Positions 45,601 to 59,197 of a stretch of 64,000 nt of DNA are shown here, piece by piece. This DNA comes from Cryptomeria japonica. Lineage: Eukaryota; Streptophyta; Pinopsida; Cupressales; Cupressaceae. The stretch's first letter is position 1. Each line of letters starts with the position of its first letter. The notes beneath the pieces are model-generated. The model was not told where the DNA came from. It made no database searches and saw nothing but the letters and a program-made list of their open reading frames with translations. Location of the stretch: positions 154,087,113 through 154,151,112 of the forward strand of contig NC_081405.1 in assembly GCF_030272615.1 (NCBI RefSeq). Reading direction: 5' to 3'. Made by a program: the position numbers and the translations under genes.

Positions 45601-47424
45601 CAAACAGTCTGAAGTTCCATGGCATTGATTCTCAGAGGGAGCCTTGGTGATAGTTTTCCAGAGTCACATGGCAGCTGTTCCTTCTGAGTAGAACAATGGA
45701 AATTTTGTTTAGAAATTTGTAGAACACTACAAAGATATTCTTATACTGGAGTTTCAAATGAATAGACAATGAATATTTTTTCACTCAGAATGAAAATAGA
45801 ATAATGTAGCAAATAAATTGCAAGGAACAGGGTAAATGCAGTAATAGTTTGTTTTGTGGTGGCAAATAGATTTCATTTGAGTGGAGAATATTTTCAACTG
45901 CATTAAAGTTTGCTTTAGAATCAACTATTTCCATGGATATGAAAGATGCACAGGTAAATATTTCTAGAGTGGGCAAAATTATTTTCACCCAAACGTGGTT
46001 ATTTTTGACTCGGGGGCAAATTGCAGCCATGAGGCATTTCCAATAAATGTGAAAATTATTTTGACAGAGGTGAAAGTATCTTTATTAAATAGTAATAAAG
46101 TATTATGCTCAAATATTTTTCACCAAATGAAAGGAGATATGTTTCACAGAAAATATTAAAAGATAAATGCAGGATTTTCTTCGAATGCCCAGGTGTCAAA
46201 GAGAATGCACAGAAAAAGACAGAGCAGTCACAACTACAAAGGGGATTACTTTATTTGGTCAAAGATAAAGTGCAGGTTACAGGGAAAGACAAAAAGCATG
46301 ATATAGAAAAGAACAAAATTTCTTGTTGAAGACAAAGTAAAAAGGGGAAAATATGCAGATAAAGACAAACTTTCAGTTGCAAGCAAGTGATGGAGACAAA
46401 AGCGGGAGGGTGTTGGAGTTATTTTTGATTGTCAAGTGGCAGATGTGAGATGAAGGAGCAGATGAAAGGATACAGATCAAGGGCAGATAAGAAGCCAGAT
46501 GTTATCTCTAGATTCATTTTAGTGCTTCTCTTTCTGTTTATTTCTTCTCTCTTCTCTTCATTTCAAAGGGGTTCCAATTCTTATTTTTGCAGAGGCAGAC
46601 AAAAAGTTTGTAAAATTTTGTAAAGTATCCATAGATAGGGTGAAGTATATGGATATTGGACATTAGTTTGTGATGTTTTTTGCTCTAAACTGTATTTTCA
46701 TGAGTTTATCTTGTCATATGACCGTCTCCAGGTTGAAATGTAAACTTCTTTTAGTGGAAATAATCAAAGATTATTCACATTCTTCAAGCACATTTGCTGC
46801 TTTGAGTTGCATGTTATGATTGCTTTTTGTTCAAGTGATAGAGTAAATGCTTTCATAAATGTAATGGGATTTTATGTTTTCAGGTGGATTGTTAAGAATA
46901 GTTGTTTGATATGTCTTAGTGATCTTGTTATTACCAGGTAATAACATTTGTAAGATCTTCAGAGCATGTTTGAACATAGCAACATAAAATGCTTTCCATA
47001 TGAACTCTGCTGCTCTCTCTTTGGCATTGGTCAATTTTATGCAAGCTCTGCTTTAGTTTGGTCCCAAGTTTTCAAAATCAAAATATCATTTCCTTTCTGT
47101 TTGTAGGAGTAGTGTTTAGAGTAGAAATCAGTCCCAATGGCTAAGTGAGTGTTGAAAAGCCAAGATTATATCCAAATTCAAGGTTTGAAGACCTTCCTTG
47201 GTATATTTTTGTTGGGAAGTATCTGCTGTAAGTTACAATGCCATGAGCATAGAATCCGGTAGGCTATTTAGACATTGTTAAGGGAGACCCACTTTGGTTT
47301 TGTAGAGCCAAAAGTGCAGGAGATTTCAGTCTTATGACTGAGTCTCCTTCGTTGACCATATCCAACCCTAAACATGAGAATAAGAAAGTGGCTATCCTTT
47401 AGGGTTTGGGGAATCAGTTGATTT
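42658..47424. mobile_element. LTR-rich insertion splitting the hAT DUF659 domain
   Basis: The hAT frame stops before 42658 and resumes near 47425, so these 4.8 kb are secondary. The left end reads TGTTGGGACCTCC, an LTR-like start. 44190-44420 repeats a CCCCTCCACCCCTC and GGGGAAGGGGTTTG pair two or three times. 46411-47367 is a second LTR preceded by a polypurine tract. No gag or pol motif could be read, so at least two non-autonomous or decayed elements are probably stacked here. Confidence 0.5.
46411..47367 (+). repeat. Candidate 3' LTR
   Basis: The purine tract ACAAAAGCGGGAGGG immediately precedes TGTTGGAGTTATTTTTG. The proposed right end TATCCAACC mirrors TGTTGGA with one substitution. 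No partner LTR was identified. Confidence 0.45.
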
Positions 47425-47868
47425 GGGAACCAACATTATGCTTAATGAGGCAGTGCAGTATGTTGAAGATGATGTTAAAGAGCATCGATTAGAGTGGGCT
47501 AGTGGTTGCACCATTATGTCAGATGGATGGACAGATCGAAGGAACTAACCCTTATCAACTTGCTTGTCTCTTGTGATATTGACACAATATTTTTGAAATT
47601 TGTGGATGCATCAAATACAATACAATTTGCAACAACATTGTTTGAGATTTATGACTTGATAGTCATGGATGTAGGGCTGCAAAATAAGGTTCAATTTAAT
47701 AAAGACAATGTTGTTGCTTGTGTTGCTGCTGGGAGACTCTTGAAAATTGAATTCTTGTGCGTTGCAGGAAGAAAGATTCATCTTGACAGAAAAATCTTTC
47801 TATTGGTAAAATATGAGTTCGAACATGCTTTGGGAATCGAAAGGTTTGGAGTTTGGGAAGAGTTTTGA
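47425..47868 (+). pseudogene. hAT transposase, catalytic DUF659 segment
   Basis: The broken frame reads NEAVQYVEDDVKEHRLEWASG, CTIMSDGWTDRRN. After a stop or shift it continues LINLLVSCDIDTIFLKFVDAS, DLIVMDVGLQNKVQF and VVACVAAGRLLKIE. SDGWTD carries the first catalytic Asp of hAT transposases. It continues the DUF659 domain begun before 42657, showing one transposase gene of at least 7 kb including insertions. The hAT dimerisation domain was not found. Confidence 0.82.
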
Positions 47869-48519
47869 ATGGATATGATAGTTCAAGGAATACACCAAGC
47901 TAGACAGACACTGAAGGTTTTGGCAGATTTATATCTCCATAAAATTGTTTTGTATAAGTTGATTGTGGGCCTGTTGTTGAAGAAAATAATATTTTGATAA
48001 TGAAATCATTTTTGTGGTTAAATTTCAGGCCAAACATAAAAAAATGATTTTTTGATATGTTTCCAAGGATTGGAGTCTGGGAAGAATCTTGCAAGGGAAT
48101 AATTGTTCCAAGAAAGCATAAAAAAGTAAAATTCTAACGGGCCTGATTTTTTGTTTCCAGAAACCAATTGATACATGCTCACAACTAAAAGAATAGGAGA
48201 ATGAGCAAAGAAAGGAGAGAAGTAGGAACATGCACTAGAGAGAACCATTAAAGGGAGAGATTATGCTGATGTTTGCTATTGACCAAAGAAGTAATGGGAC
48301 TTGAATGTACAATGAGGTAGCAGTAGCATTAGAGAGACAAGAAGGAGCTCAAATGTTTTATTGAAACAAAATACTACACTATACAAGCTAAAAGAACAAA
48401 AATAAGAGATACTAACCAAGGGAGTGAATCCAAAATGTTCCAATGCCAAACTTGTCAGAAAAAGACAATGTCACATATTATAAACATCATAAACAATGAT
48501 GAGATTAAAAGTTTTGTTG
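47869..48519. other. No gene recognised
   Basis: AT-rich; nothing beyond short chance frames. Confidence 0.5.
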
Positions 48520-49900
48520 TGTTACATCCCATTTATGCCCTAGTCGTTTTTAATGCAACTTTACACCAAGATGTTTGTGCCCTAGTTGTTTTATGCAATA
48601 ATTACGCGATGCTAATCATGCCCTAGATGTTTATGTTATAACTGAGTGATGATGCCCTAGATGGTATTTGTGTTTAGTACAATGAAATGATGACTTACAA
48701 CGGTTAGATTGATGTTTTGATGTTTATCATGATGATATTTAAGATGTTTTATTTATGTTAATAGTATTTTCGAAATGTTAGAGTTATGACAAGATTTCAG
48801 AATAATTGTTTGAACTGGGCCAAGTGTGTGTAGGAGATTGTCGCCCTCCGCAAAGGGAGGGAAAGTATCATCTAGTCGGGAGGAAAAAGGAAAGAAAGAA
48901 CTCATGCCGTCCGAAATCCTAACCGGAGCTAGGTAGACTTATGTTTGATTGTGTCAAACATTGTCAGTCGTCGCGTTAGGTAACCCTAGATGGTCTGCGT
49001 AGAGATTTTAGGGTTCATAACCCTAGGTTACGTTTGCGTTACGAGGTAACTCGTTAATATTATTTTTAAAGGAATTTTTAATTAATTATTATTTTAAATG
49101 CCTTAGAAGCTCATATTTAATCACGCATAAATATTTATATAAGTATATATTCATATATGTGAATATGTGAATATGTTATGCAAAATTATTGAAAGAAGTA
49201 ACTTTAAAAATAAAAGAAATGGTAAACCATGTTATTTCTTTTTAATTATTTAATAAACCATCCTATAGTCGTTGAGGTATTAGTGACTTAAAAGAAAAGA
49301 CTTTTAAACAAATATTTCACCCCCTTCATGGCATAATTCATTGAACTCTCAATGATACTTGATAAATATATTTTATCGACCAAATTAAACTATAAGCTTG
49401 ATAAAAAAAAACCGTAATTTTTATAAATCAACTTTATTGCTTTACCTTGATATTTTTTTTATCAAGCAAATGAAGATAAAGAGATTAAATGTGATACCTA
49501 AGACTTCATTATTATTCGATGCAAATTAAAAAGAAGCTTCTGAAAAAGAAAGACTTTTGGCGTGAATGCATTGATTCTTCTTCAGGAAGCCAAAAACATG
49601 TAAATGGCATGATCTGTTGGGGGCGGTTTTGGCAAATACACCTGGTTTTAGGGTAAGGAAAATGAAAAAACGTGTTTGGGGGAGGAATACAAGAGTGATT
49701 TTGGGGATAAAGGATGGCATTCATATATACTTTTCATCCTTGAAATAAGGGTTTTGGAGCTTTGCGAATTCCATTCCGGTTTGGTGTCTTAGAGCTGGAA
49801 GTTGCTGTAGAGAACAGCGCTAGAAAGTATCTTCAAACATTATTCATCTTTAATAATCACCAGGTCATGATACCTTTCTCAACTCCAGCGAATTTGTTAT
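48520..49900 (+). repeat. LTR-like block
   Basis: Begins TGTTACATCCCATTTATGCCC and has a GC-richer part with CCCTCCGCAAAGGGAGGG (48842-48860). A TATA-like CATATATACTTTTC occurs near 49713, followed by a leader-like stretch with GGTTTGGTGTCTTAGAGC. The end is not defined and no target duplication was confirmed. Confidence 0.35.
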
Positions 49901-52713
49901 TTTTCTTTCTCCTCGTTCCTATTTAAGTTTGGAAATATGGTAATTGAAGGAAAGAAGTGAATACGGAATGATTTGCTCTTACTTCTTTGTTCTATCTGCA
50001 GGAATTGTGACATGAATTATTGATATTGCTTAAATAATGTCAAGGGTTATTCTCTTCAGCAGATTTAAAAGAGCATTTACGCTCTGTATCTGCTGAAATT
50101 TTCCTACCATTAAATCAAACCGCTTAACTGCTTTTGGGTATCTAGTAGGGTTTGAATTTGACCTCTTATTCAAGTTATTTCAGAACTTACTAAGACTGAA
50201 AAGTCAAGACAGCACTAAGGTAAAATTATCTGATTGAGATTACCCTCTCTAGATTAAGAAATCAACTTATACCCTAGTCTAGGAAGGCAGTGGGTAGAGA
50301 GCACCATTGTACTTCGATGTAGTTAGCATCACTATTGAGAGGTTACTCTCAAGATGCCAGGACAATAGAGACATGTTAGGCATGGTTATATTTTCTATAC
50401 TTAAGAGTTGGACATACAGCTGGCAGCTCTTATGCCCCCTACTTTCCCATGCTAGGGATTTAGTTGAACCATCACAAATCATTGCAATCTTAAATGAGAA
50501 AGAAATTAACAGTACTTTTATGAGTACTAGAGCGGATAACAAATGAATGTTAAGTAATTATGTGACCAATAGTCGCCATGTGTGCACAAACATGGTCAAT
50601 TGTAAATTAAAACTCACTCGTTCTATACCTATGCCCTAGAGCCCTTTTATTGCAGTTATGAAGGGAGTAATTATGAATTCACTCGCAAATGTAATCGCAA
50701 CTATTTGGAAACCTTTGGGTCAAAGGAGTTCCCATAGTAGAGCGTCAATCAAGATAGTTAAGTTATCTTCAGCTTGGTAAGAGCGTCTGACTAGAGTAGT
50801 ACTTCAAAGCTCATTAATGTAGATGGGCATAATAATAACATTATGGGAGCACTTAGACTTTTAGTAAATATTACCTCAGTGAGAAAGGGGTTGATGGGCA
50901 ACAAAGCTTATAACGCTTTTAAAGCTAAGAGTCCTATGTATAGAAATACATAGCTTCACAGCCCTTAATGCAGTTGACATTCAAGCAAAATAAATAGTTT
51001 TTCTAAACAGTATAGTAGCAGCACGAATGCTCTCAATACACACAAAACATAGAAGCTAATGTTGATGGGGGTGATAGCAATCTGTCGTCTATCTCATCTT
51101 TCCTTCACTAAGGTGAGTAATTCAGTTTTAACCATGCTTCAATGAAATTAGAAGGAAGCAAATTTTATCAAAGTAAAATAAGGCCTTTAACCTCAGGATG
51201 AGGTAGAGTACCAGCTGATACAATAAAAAATGCCAATCTGTGGTGAACTAATGATGATTGAGATTCATGTAACCTTCATGTGTAAAAAGGGCATCGTTTC
51301 TTAATCAGTTGTAACTTAATGGCGGATGCTAGTTAATAAAGGCAAAGTATGGGCTACTTTCCTTGTGTTAATAGAATTGAGATTGTGTGGTATACGAACT
51401 ATTCAACTATTGCACTCAAGACTGGTATATTTGTACAAAGCATTGGTTCATGAAAAGAACATCGGTGATTTCTACATATTCATTAAACTTGGATTCATCC
51501 TTGTACTTGTAAAAGAGAAGGTTGCTATCTCAAGGGCACAAGTATGAATTTTTCGTATTAAATTAACGTAAGGTTTGTCAAGAAAGGTTTCATTCTAAGA
51601 GTATAAGTCATCTCGATTTGGTTGACCAGCATGCAAAGCTGGAGTCCAAACATGTATGGTAGCCAATGAGCCTCATAGAGTTAGAATGTAGTAGCATAGA
51701 GACAGATTGAGGTCTTGGTCACCTATAGGAATTCATTCCAACCAAGCAAGATGTTAAACAATTGACTTCATGTTTTAGCGTGTTTGCAATAACCTAGAAA
51801 CCCTCAAACATGGAGACGATAGTTCTGTAAACGTCAACCAGTATGTTAATCCAAATACACAATCCAGACAAAGGTCATACCAGTTAGGGGGAACCTATAG
51901 GGTATGACCGACTAGGGATTTGTGTAGGATTACCTTCAATTTAGATGACATTGTGTTCCTCTTTCCGTTACCTCCTTGCGAAGGGTCGGGCCAATCCAAT
52001 TGGATATGGCACAGGGGACTAGATAGTCTGTGGTTGGGCGGAAAAGCGCCCTGATGATGCTTTCCCTCCTCATTGGTATCTTGATAAAGTTATGAAGTAC
52101 AAAATGTTAGCATCAGATGAAATGTACCTTCTAAACCCTCTTTCATTTAGTACAATTGTTATTTATATTCTTATCTTATGTTTAAATTTCAGTTTAGTTT
52201 TGTGTAATTATTTTCAGTTATTGTTATCTCAATTTTTTTTTCCTTTTTATGTTAGGATGAAATGATTATGTTAATGGCTATATTCGTTTCAGTAAGTTAC
52301 ATTTTTTGAATAAATGTTTCCTTTAAATTTTTAGCATGTTACATGTTGCAAAAGAAGGATAAGGCTGATGAAAATCATTATTGAAGGGAAAGTTGATCCG
52401 AATGAGTATAAAAATGATGACAAACTAGTATCCTAATTAACTACTATTAAAGAGCCTCACACATTATGATAATTTCTATAGGAGAATTGCATGCACTAAA
52501 TGGGCTTGATCTGTGACCATTAGGGGACATAAAGAAACATTTCCTAACATATATGGTTGATAATCTTCCAAAACTAGAGAGGAAGTAGTTTATATGGATT
52601 TGATCAAATCTTTTAGAATGTGGACAAAAAGGGAGGTAGTGGAATGTCTCGGTTGAGGACTAGTGAATTTTCTATGTCTAGCCTGAGAAAAGGAGGATGT
52701 AGGTACCTGATTG
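49901..52713. other. No gene recognised
   Basis: Mixed sequence with many short frames, none with a recognisable motif. Two small hairpins were seen: GGTCATACC with GGTATGACC (51873-51908), and GGGCG with CGCCC around an AAAA-type loop (about 52036-52052). Probably further eroded retroelement. Confidence 0.45.
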
Positions 52714-53529
52714 CTACTTGTTGTGACCTTTTTCACACATCGCCCCATTGCAAATGGGGACCCTCTCTCTTCCTGCTTTCTAGGATTTTGTTAGTATCCT
52801 GTGACCTTTTGCTGCAGTTTCACCAAGCCTTGTCCAGTTCAGAACATGTCAGGCCTTGATGATTGAAAGTTAGTTTTTGCAAGTTATGTGATTCCGAAGT
52901 ATGAACACCCCCAGAGTGCTTAGAGAGACCAAAGGACGAAGATCGCAATTGATTTGGACGAATTTGGACAACTTTCTATTTTTAGAAAGTTTGCTTTTTT
53001 TTGCTTTTTCCTTATTTTTTAGGAAGTTTTGTTTTTGGCCTTTTGAGCCCGATCCCCGGTATGGCTATTTTTAGAAAGTTTTCCCTATTTTTTTAGGGAT
53101 GTCTGCTTTTTGCTTTTTCGAAATGGGAACCTAGGGTTTACACTTGTACTACTGACCAGCTTCGATCGAAACTCGAAAATTCCAAGTTTTGACCTAAAAA
53201 AGCTGAATCCCTAGATTTTAGGCTTTTTGCTTTTTTGGGATGCAAACCTAGGGTTCACACTTGTCCTGCTGACCAGCTTCGACCGGAACTCGAAAATTCC
53301 AAGTTTTGACCTAAAAAAGTTGAATCCCTAGATTTTAGGCTTTTTGCTGCTTCAGATGATCCACCTAAGCATGGATTTCAAATTTCAAGTTAATCCGGTT
53401 AAATTAGATTAAACTGTGAAATTTTGAGATTTCTTTGAAAATTCTTCTAAGTCTGGCTTACAAGGGTTTTGAAGTGTTTCTGCAGGTTCAAACCCCATCA
53501 CGAAGGTTGAAGAGGCCATGAAGGAGCCT

Positions 53530-54300
53530 CGCATGAAGTCCGCCATGCCTTAGGAGGCTATGTGGGTGCTCTCATCAAAGTCCGCCATGCCTTAGGGAGG
53601 CCATGTGAGTGCCAAGCTCCAAGTCCGCCCTGCATAATGGAGGTCATGTGGGTGCTAAGGTTAAAGTCCGCCATGGGTTGAATGGGCCATGAAGAGGCCA
53701 AGCTAAAGTCCGACCAAGGTTGAAGGGGCCATGAAGAGGCCAAGCTAAAGTCTGCCAAAGCTTGAGAAGACATGAAGGGGCTAAGGTTGAAGTCCGCGCA
53801 ATTTTGGAGAGGTCACATGGGTGCTAAGGTTGAAGTCTGCCCAAGGAGGAAGGAGACCATGAAGGTGTTAAGGCTAAAGTCTGCCCCACCTTGATGGAGG
53901 TCATGTGGGTGCTAAGGTTAAAGTCCGCCATGGGTTGAAGGGGCCATGAAGAGGCCAAGCCAAAGTCCGCCAAAGCTTAAGAAGTCATGAAGGGGCTAAG
54001 GTTGAAGTCCGCCCTAGGAGGTAACTCCAAAGTCCGCCCAAGCAAGAAGAGGGGCCATGAAGGAGGTAACTCCAAAGTCCGCCCAATGAGGGGGAGCTAA
54101 CTCCAAAGTCCGCCCACCTAGAGCGGCCATGGAGGAGTCAACACCAAAGTCCGCCAAGGTAAAGGAAGCCATGGAGGAGTCAACATCAAAGTCCGCCCCA
54201 ATGCCTTAGTCAAATTTTCACGTTAATAGAGGCCATGAAGGAGTTCTAGCCAGAGTCCGCCATACCCTGGAGGTGTGTTTAAAGTCCGCCAAAATTTGAA
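53530..54300 (+). repeat. Array of about 19 AAGTCCGCC words
   Basis: AAAGTCCGCC or a one-base variant recurs about every 40 bp, each followed by CATGCCTTAG- or CAAGGTTGA-like sequence and GGCCATGAAG. Units are degenerate in length and sequence. It is not a CRISPR array: spacers are not unique and lengths vary. Confidence 0.9.
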
Positions 54301-55203
54301 AAAGATGGAGATAAAATTTAAAAATAAAAATAAAAAAATCAACCTACACATGGAAGGTCAAACAAAGTCAACATGATGTCACAAAATCCCCAGAGATTTC
54401 AAAATTAAATCCAAAATGAAGAAATATCTAAATAAAAAAAAAATCCTCAAAATAAATCCAAAATGGAGAGTTTTTTTTGAGAATATTGAGAGATATTAAA
54501 AAGTTATTGAGATATTAATTCAAAATGGAAAGTTTTTTTTGAAAGGGAATATTGGAGGATTAATGAATATCTTCAAACTTAAATCAAAATGGAAAGTTTT
54601 TTTTAGAATTAGAAGTATGAGTTGGATGATTTTAGGGGTTTTTGCTTAAACCTTGTCTACAAATACTTCATTATCAAATTCATTATTACACCAAGAAGTT
54701 CAAAATTACTAAGGAGAGCTTAGTAAAGTATGTCAGTTTGAAGATCATCTGGAGAAAATTCTAGATATTGCTGGAAGTGGGGTAATATTTTTGGCAGAAG
54801 GCTTACAGATTTCTGGAGAAAGGCATCTTTTCTGAATTTTCTCAATATTTTGGAGAAAAGTCTAGCCGTACTCCTATCCAAGTCAGAGGTGAAATTAAAG
54901 TTGTGAATTTTCTGAATATTTTCCAGAATTTAATAAATGATTTTTTCGAAAATTTTGGAGAAAGAAAATCATTCTTTGTTGGCTAAGTATGAATTTTTTT
55001 TTTGAAAATTTTAACACTTGATGGTGACTTCAACCGACCTCAAGGCTGAGGGTCTGGAGGTGAAAATTAAATTTTTGTGGCTAAGTATGAGAGTGAAAAA
55101 TGGAAAATTTTCCAACACTTCGACATTTCGCGGCCCCGTAATTTTTTTGAAATTTTGCAGAAATTTTCTAACTTTCATCATTCATCTGCAGGTCTTAAGC
55201 ACC

Positions 55204-58200
55204 ATGAAGTTCCAGGTAGATAAAGATGCTCCTCCAGAGTCAAGGATGACTTCCAAGTGGAAGAACATCAACGACACTAACCTTGGACACATCAATCTGA
55301 GGGAGTTTAAGAAGCGAATGTTTGGTCTGGACAACTTTGTGCCTACCACCATTGCGCAAAAAATGATGAAGAGTGGTATCGTGCACGCTGCCGGCTTCCT
55401 CCCCACCATGCAGTGCAATGAACTAGTAGTTGAATGTGCCAAACACTACAACCCCATCAGTAAGGATATTGTTGCATCTGATGGAAGAGTGTTGGCGAAT
55501 GTTAGTGATGAGGCCATCAGAGAGGCCTTCAGGATCCCTGAGTACCACAACACAGTATATATGACCAAGGACGAAGCTGACAGTCTGTACCATGATCACC
55601 TGGAAGAATATGATGCCATAGTTAATCATTCCTGGCTAGACAAGCCGAGGAAGGGCGCCTCCAAACTGTAGAGAAAGAGCCTAGTGCGAGCATACTTCAA
55701 GGAGGACATTGGGGACATGATTGTCTTGCTCAATAGAATAATAGGAAATCCTCAGGGAGCTCTATTCGAACCCTGGATGTATTATTTCATTAATGAAATA
55801 ATCAATGGAGTAAAAATGATAGACTGGGTCCGTATGATCAGCGACAACCTAGACAGCCAACTAAGGAATCTGGAGGCGAATATGACTTTCTTCATGAGTT
55901 CTTACTTGTTCTATTCTTTAGCCAGGACCTACAGGTACAGAGGTCTCACTTGTAGAGGAGAAGTTGGGAACAAGGAGAACCAATTTCCGGTATGTGATTG
56001 CTATCCCCAGCTCCACATGGAGGAGAAGTTCCATTTCAAAAGGGTGAATGATGCCTTCCTGATGCACATTACCCGGACCCTTCAAGGTGGCTTGCACCAG
56101 AGGCTCTCTCAAGAGTCTATGGACTTCATCGGTCGGTTCGGGTGTTGGTACATCCAATATCCAAAGTTCACTTACCTCCGAATTCAGGGATTCTCTGGTC
56201 CTCCATACAAGCTTCCAGCTTACCCTACCAACCAAGTGGTGTTGCTCGAGGTTGTGAGACAATTGGAGGAGTATATAGTGATTCAAAGGGATAAGCAGAA
56301 GAAGGCAGGGACATCCTCACTTACAATTGGTAATGGGTTGGAAACATGTCCATCATCACAGGTTGCAGCTACCGCTGAGAAAGAAATGGCCTGGTATCCC
56401 TTCTACCAATACAAGGCAAGAAAAGATTTTGATCCATTCCATAGGATAAAGAAGATCGAAGGGACAACGTTTGAGCACAGACTGGATCTGGAAGACCACT
56501 GGGCTAATGCAGCCGATAGTTTCGAGATCCGGAAGAGGTTCTGGTCAAGAATTCCTTTAAGTATGGTTAGAGCAACGGAAAGTATTCAAAGTTGCCGATC
56601 AGGTAGAAGAAAGCCTAGAACTTCAGCAGTCGGGTTTTGAGAAGATGAACCTTTAGTCTTGATAGACTGGACAGAGGGAGAAAAATCAGATCTAGCGGAC
56701 CTCATGAGGTTAGTGGTTGAGTCCTCAAGGTGGTGGGCGTCTGAAAAGACAAAACAGTCGAAGGCCAAAGGTGTGGTTCTAACTTATGAATTAATGGGAG
56801 TAGATGATACTCTGTCCGTCCATCCTTGTACCTCCGCCGGTGATGCTCGGAATCCAGAAAGTGTTGGATCTCGAAAGAGAAAGGTGTTGGGTGGAAGCTC
56901 CACAAAGTGCACAGGGAAAAGGGCTGTAGTTGAGAGAAGAGAATCCAATGAAAGTCACTCCATCCTAAGTGCTGCTTCCATTGCGCCTGATCAGAGTACA
57001 ATTGGGGAACAAGAGATGAACATCTATGTGAGTGATGATGAAGTAAGAGTGCTTTCCCAGCCAGTTGAGGAAGTGGTGGAGAAGGTCTTCCGAATTCCAG
57101 ATAGGGGGCAGGATGAAGCCCCTACAATCTTCTTGGATGGCATACCAGCGAACCCAGGAGAAGTAGACGATGAGTTTGATCAAAACATTGTAGAACAATC
57201 AACCATTCTTGATTGGCTGAGAGCAAGGATAAAGGCCAAGGTTCCCAAGGATGTCCACTCAACCAAGGAGGTTACCGCAACATTCCTGGAGAAGGTGAAT
57301 GAACCCACTGTAGCTAAACCGCCCAAACCAGCTAGGATGTTCTCCCTGATTCAGAGAGACAGTGTCGGATTCAGGACAGTCCAGATAGCAGTGCCCAAAG
57401 AAGGGAAGACTAGGGACAATGTCATCGCAGATGACTACAAGATTACCACCATAGAGATGGGTAAGCCTACCCAAGACCAGGAGATCCAATATTTTGATGA
57501 CTCCTGTAATGTTCTAAGGACGAGGTTGGCTCATGAGAAAGAAAAGAGGAAGAAAGTGGAAGAAGAGAATCAGCAGTGGAGGAAGTATGTTCTCCATCTT
57601 ACCAGCCCGCTCAACCATGAAGTCCCAGCTACTCCACCACAGCCTCTTCAGCAGGGATCAATGAAGGACTATGATGAGATGAAGGGATCATACACTCAAG
57701 AAAAGGAGTGGATTTCAGACGCTGTGATACGTGCTGACACCCTAGTAGAAAACTTAGTATTAGCACATGAGGCAACTTCTTTGTTGATTGATCGTATCTA
57801 GGATTTGTCATCCAATCGGGAGAAAGTGGATGAAACTCAGAATGAAATACTCCCTCACCTAAAGGTTATCTGAGGCATGTCAAAGAAGAGCTTAGTGGAT
57901 GCAGGCATCATACAGACAGGAGACAGGTACGACTTCGGCACGTGGTACTATGCTCTGGTCACTCGGATTGAGGTTTTGAAGAAATCCGAGACCAAGTGTT
58001 TTGAGACAGAGGCAAGGGTTAGAGAGATCCTGGGCAAGGTATTCCGTGTGGCGTCAGAGATCTGGTAGAAGGAAAGCCTAAGGGAGAAGCATTTACAAGC
58101 AGAGAACTTGAGAGTTAGGATTCAGACAAGCTTCTTCCGAGATTCAGGGATGATTAACAAAGGCGATCTTTTGAAGATTGCAAACTTCCTCTCCATCGAT

Positions 58201-58380
58201 GACAACTTCCTCACCCAAGTAGTGGAGTGGGAAGGCATCCTTGCCACATGCGCCAACGATGTGGATCTCATTGACTTCCAGATTGGTGGTTTTCCAAGTG
58301 TCACCATGGAGGAGGTCAAGCTCGTGGTGTCCAGATATGTTGAATCTCTGAAAGAGGAAAGTGGCCACTCACCTCAGTAA
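55204..58380 (+). pseudogene. 1058-codon ORF in the giant LTR, five premature stops
   Basis: One frame runs from ATG 55204 (context AGCACCATGA, after an acceptor-like CATCTGCAG) to TAA 58378 and is broken only by TAG 55669, TGA 56638, TAG 57799, TGA 57871 and TAG 58066. Around 56580-56640 another frame reads KVFKVADQVEESLELQQSGFE, so a pair of small indels probably lies there too. The N-terminal third has DGRVLANVSDEAIREAFRIP, which resembles in style the plant transposon-associated domains with (N/D)GR...I...F.LP, but this is weak. The middle is rich in aromatic residues and Cys (MTFFMSSYLFYSLARTYRY). SRKRKVLG is a possible nuclear signal, and LAHEKEKRKKVEEENQQW suggests a coiled coil. No knuckle, protease, RT or integrase is present. 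Function unknown. Confidence 0.7.
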
Positions 58381-58439
58381 AATTAGTAGCTACGCCACTT
58401 GTCACTCTTTCGTTTGCTTGAACTAATAGTATTTCAGGA

Positions 58440-58540
58440 AACCCTAATTAGGGTTTAGGATTTTCAATCTTGGCCGTTGATCATTGTTTGATCTCGGCCA
58501 TTCATTTGTTGTTAAGAAACTATATAAGGTTGCCTCCTCT
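58440..58540 (+). promoter_or_regulatory. LTR promoter block of the giant LTR
   Basis: ACCCTAATTAGGGTTT, CTTGGCCGTTGATC, CGGCCATT and the TATA box CTATATAAGG occur in the same order as in the LTR at 60442-63592 (minus strand). A transcription start is expected about 30 bp after 58535. Confidence 0.7.
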
Positions 58541-59197
58541 CATTTGGAGAGTGTGAGGTTTTTGATGTATTGTTGCTTAAGGTCATTTCCAGATAATATA
58601 TTGCATGTGCGTTGCTTTGTAATCTCTATTATTTGAATGATTTGCATGGTTTCAATTGCCTCAACACTTAGTTAAAATTAATTTAGATTTGCTTTCATTG
58701 TTGTTAATTTGAATGAAGGATTTGATAAGTATCAATTGATGGTGTATTTCCGCTCATACTTTTGGTAAATGGATGATTTCCATTCTATCGTGCAAAGTTA
58801 GTCTGAGCCCATCCCCTGTGCATCCCAACATCTCGATCATAAGCACAACCCATTGAAGATTGCATCGGCCTTGTGTAGTTGTCCCTAGTGTGGCGAAGCA
58901 AGGTTTGGTTTCTTGAAAGCACCCAGTTGATACCGTCTCCAGAATTCGTAGGATTAGATTAGCCTTCTTGAACCCTATCTCTTTTTCCCTTTCTTTTGAA
59001 AGTCTAAATCCCATAAAATCCCCCCCAAAAAAAGAAGAGCCTAAATTGCTAAATCCATCTAAGTCCAGCAGTTCAAAATACTTGTCAAACGTAAGTCCCC
59101 CTTGAAAATTTCAGCATTCACTACCCAAGAAGCTATTCCCCTAAAGTCGCTTGTTTGCACACATAGACCTTGGAATCAGTAGTGATTTTTCAGGAGA

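Noticed and set aside
48520-50372. Solo LTR with TGTTG/TGTTA duplication
   Set aside because: The right end was chosen only because of a 4 of 5 match; sequence there does not look like a U5 end, so only a vague LTR-like block is reported.
53530-54300. CRISPR-like regular repeats
   Set aside because: Units are degenerate, spacers are repeats themselves, lengths vary, and the context is a plant LTR.
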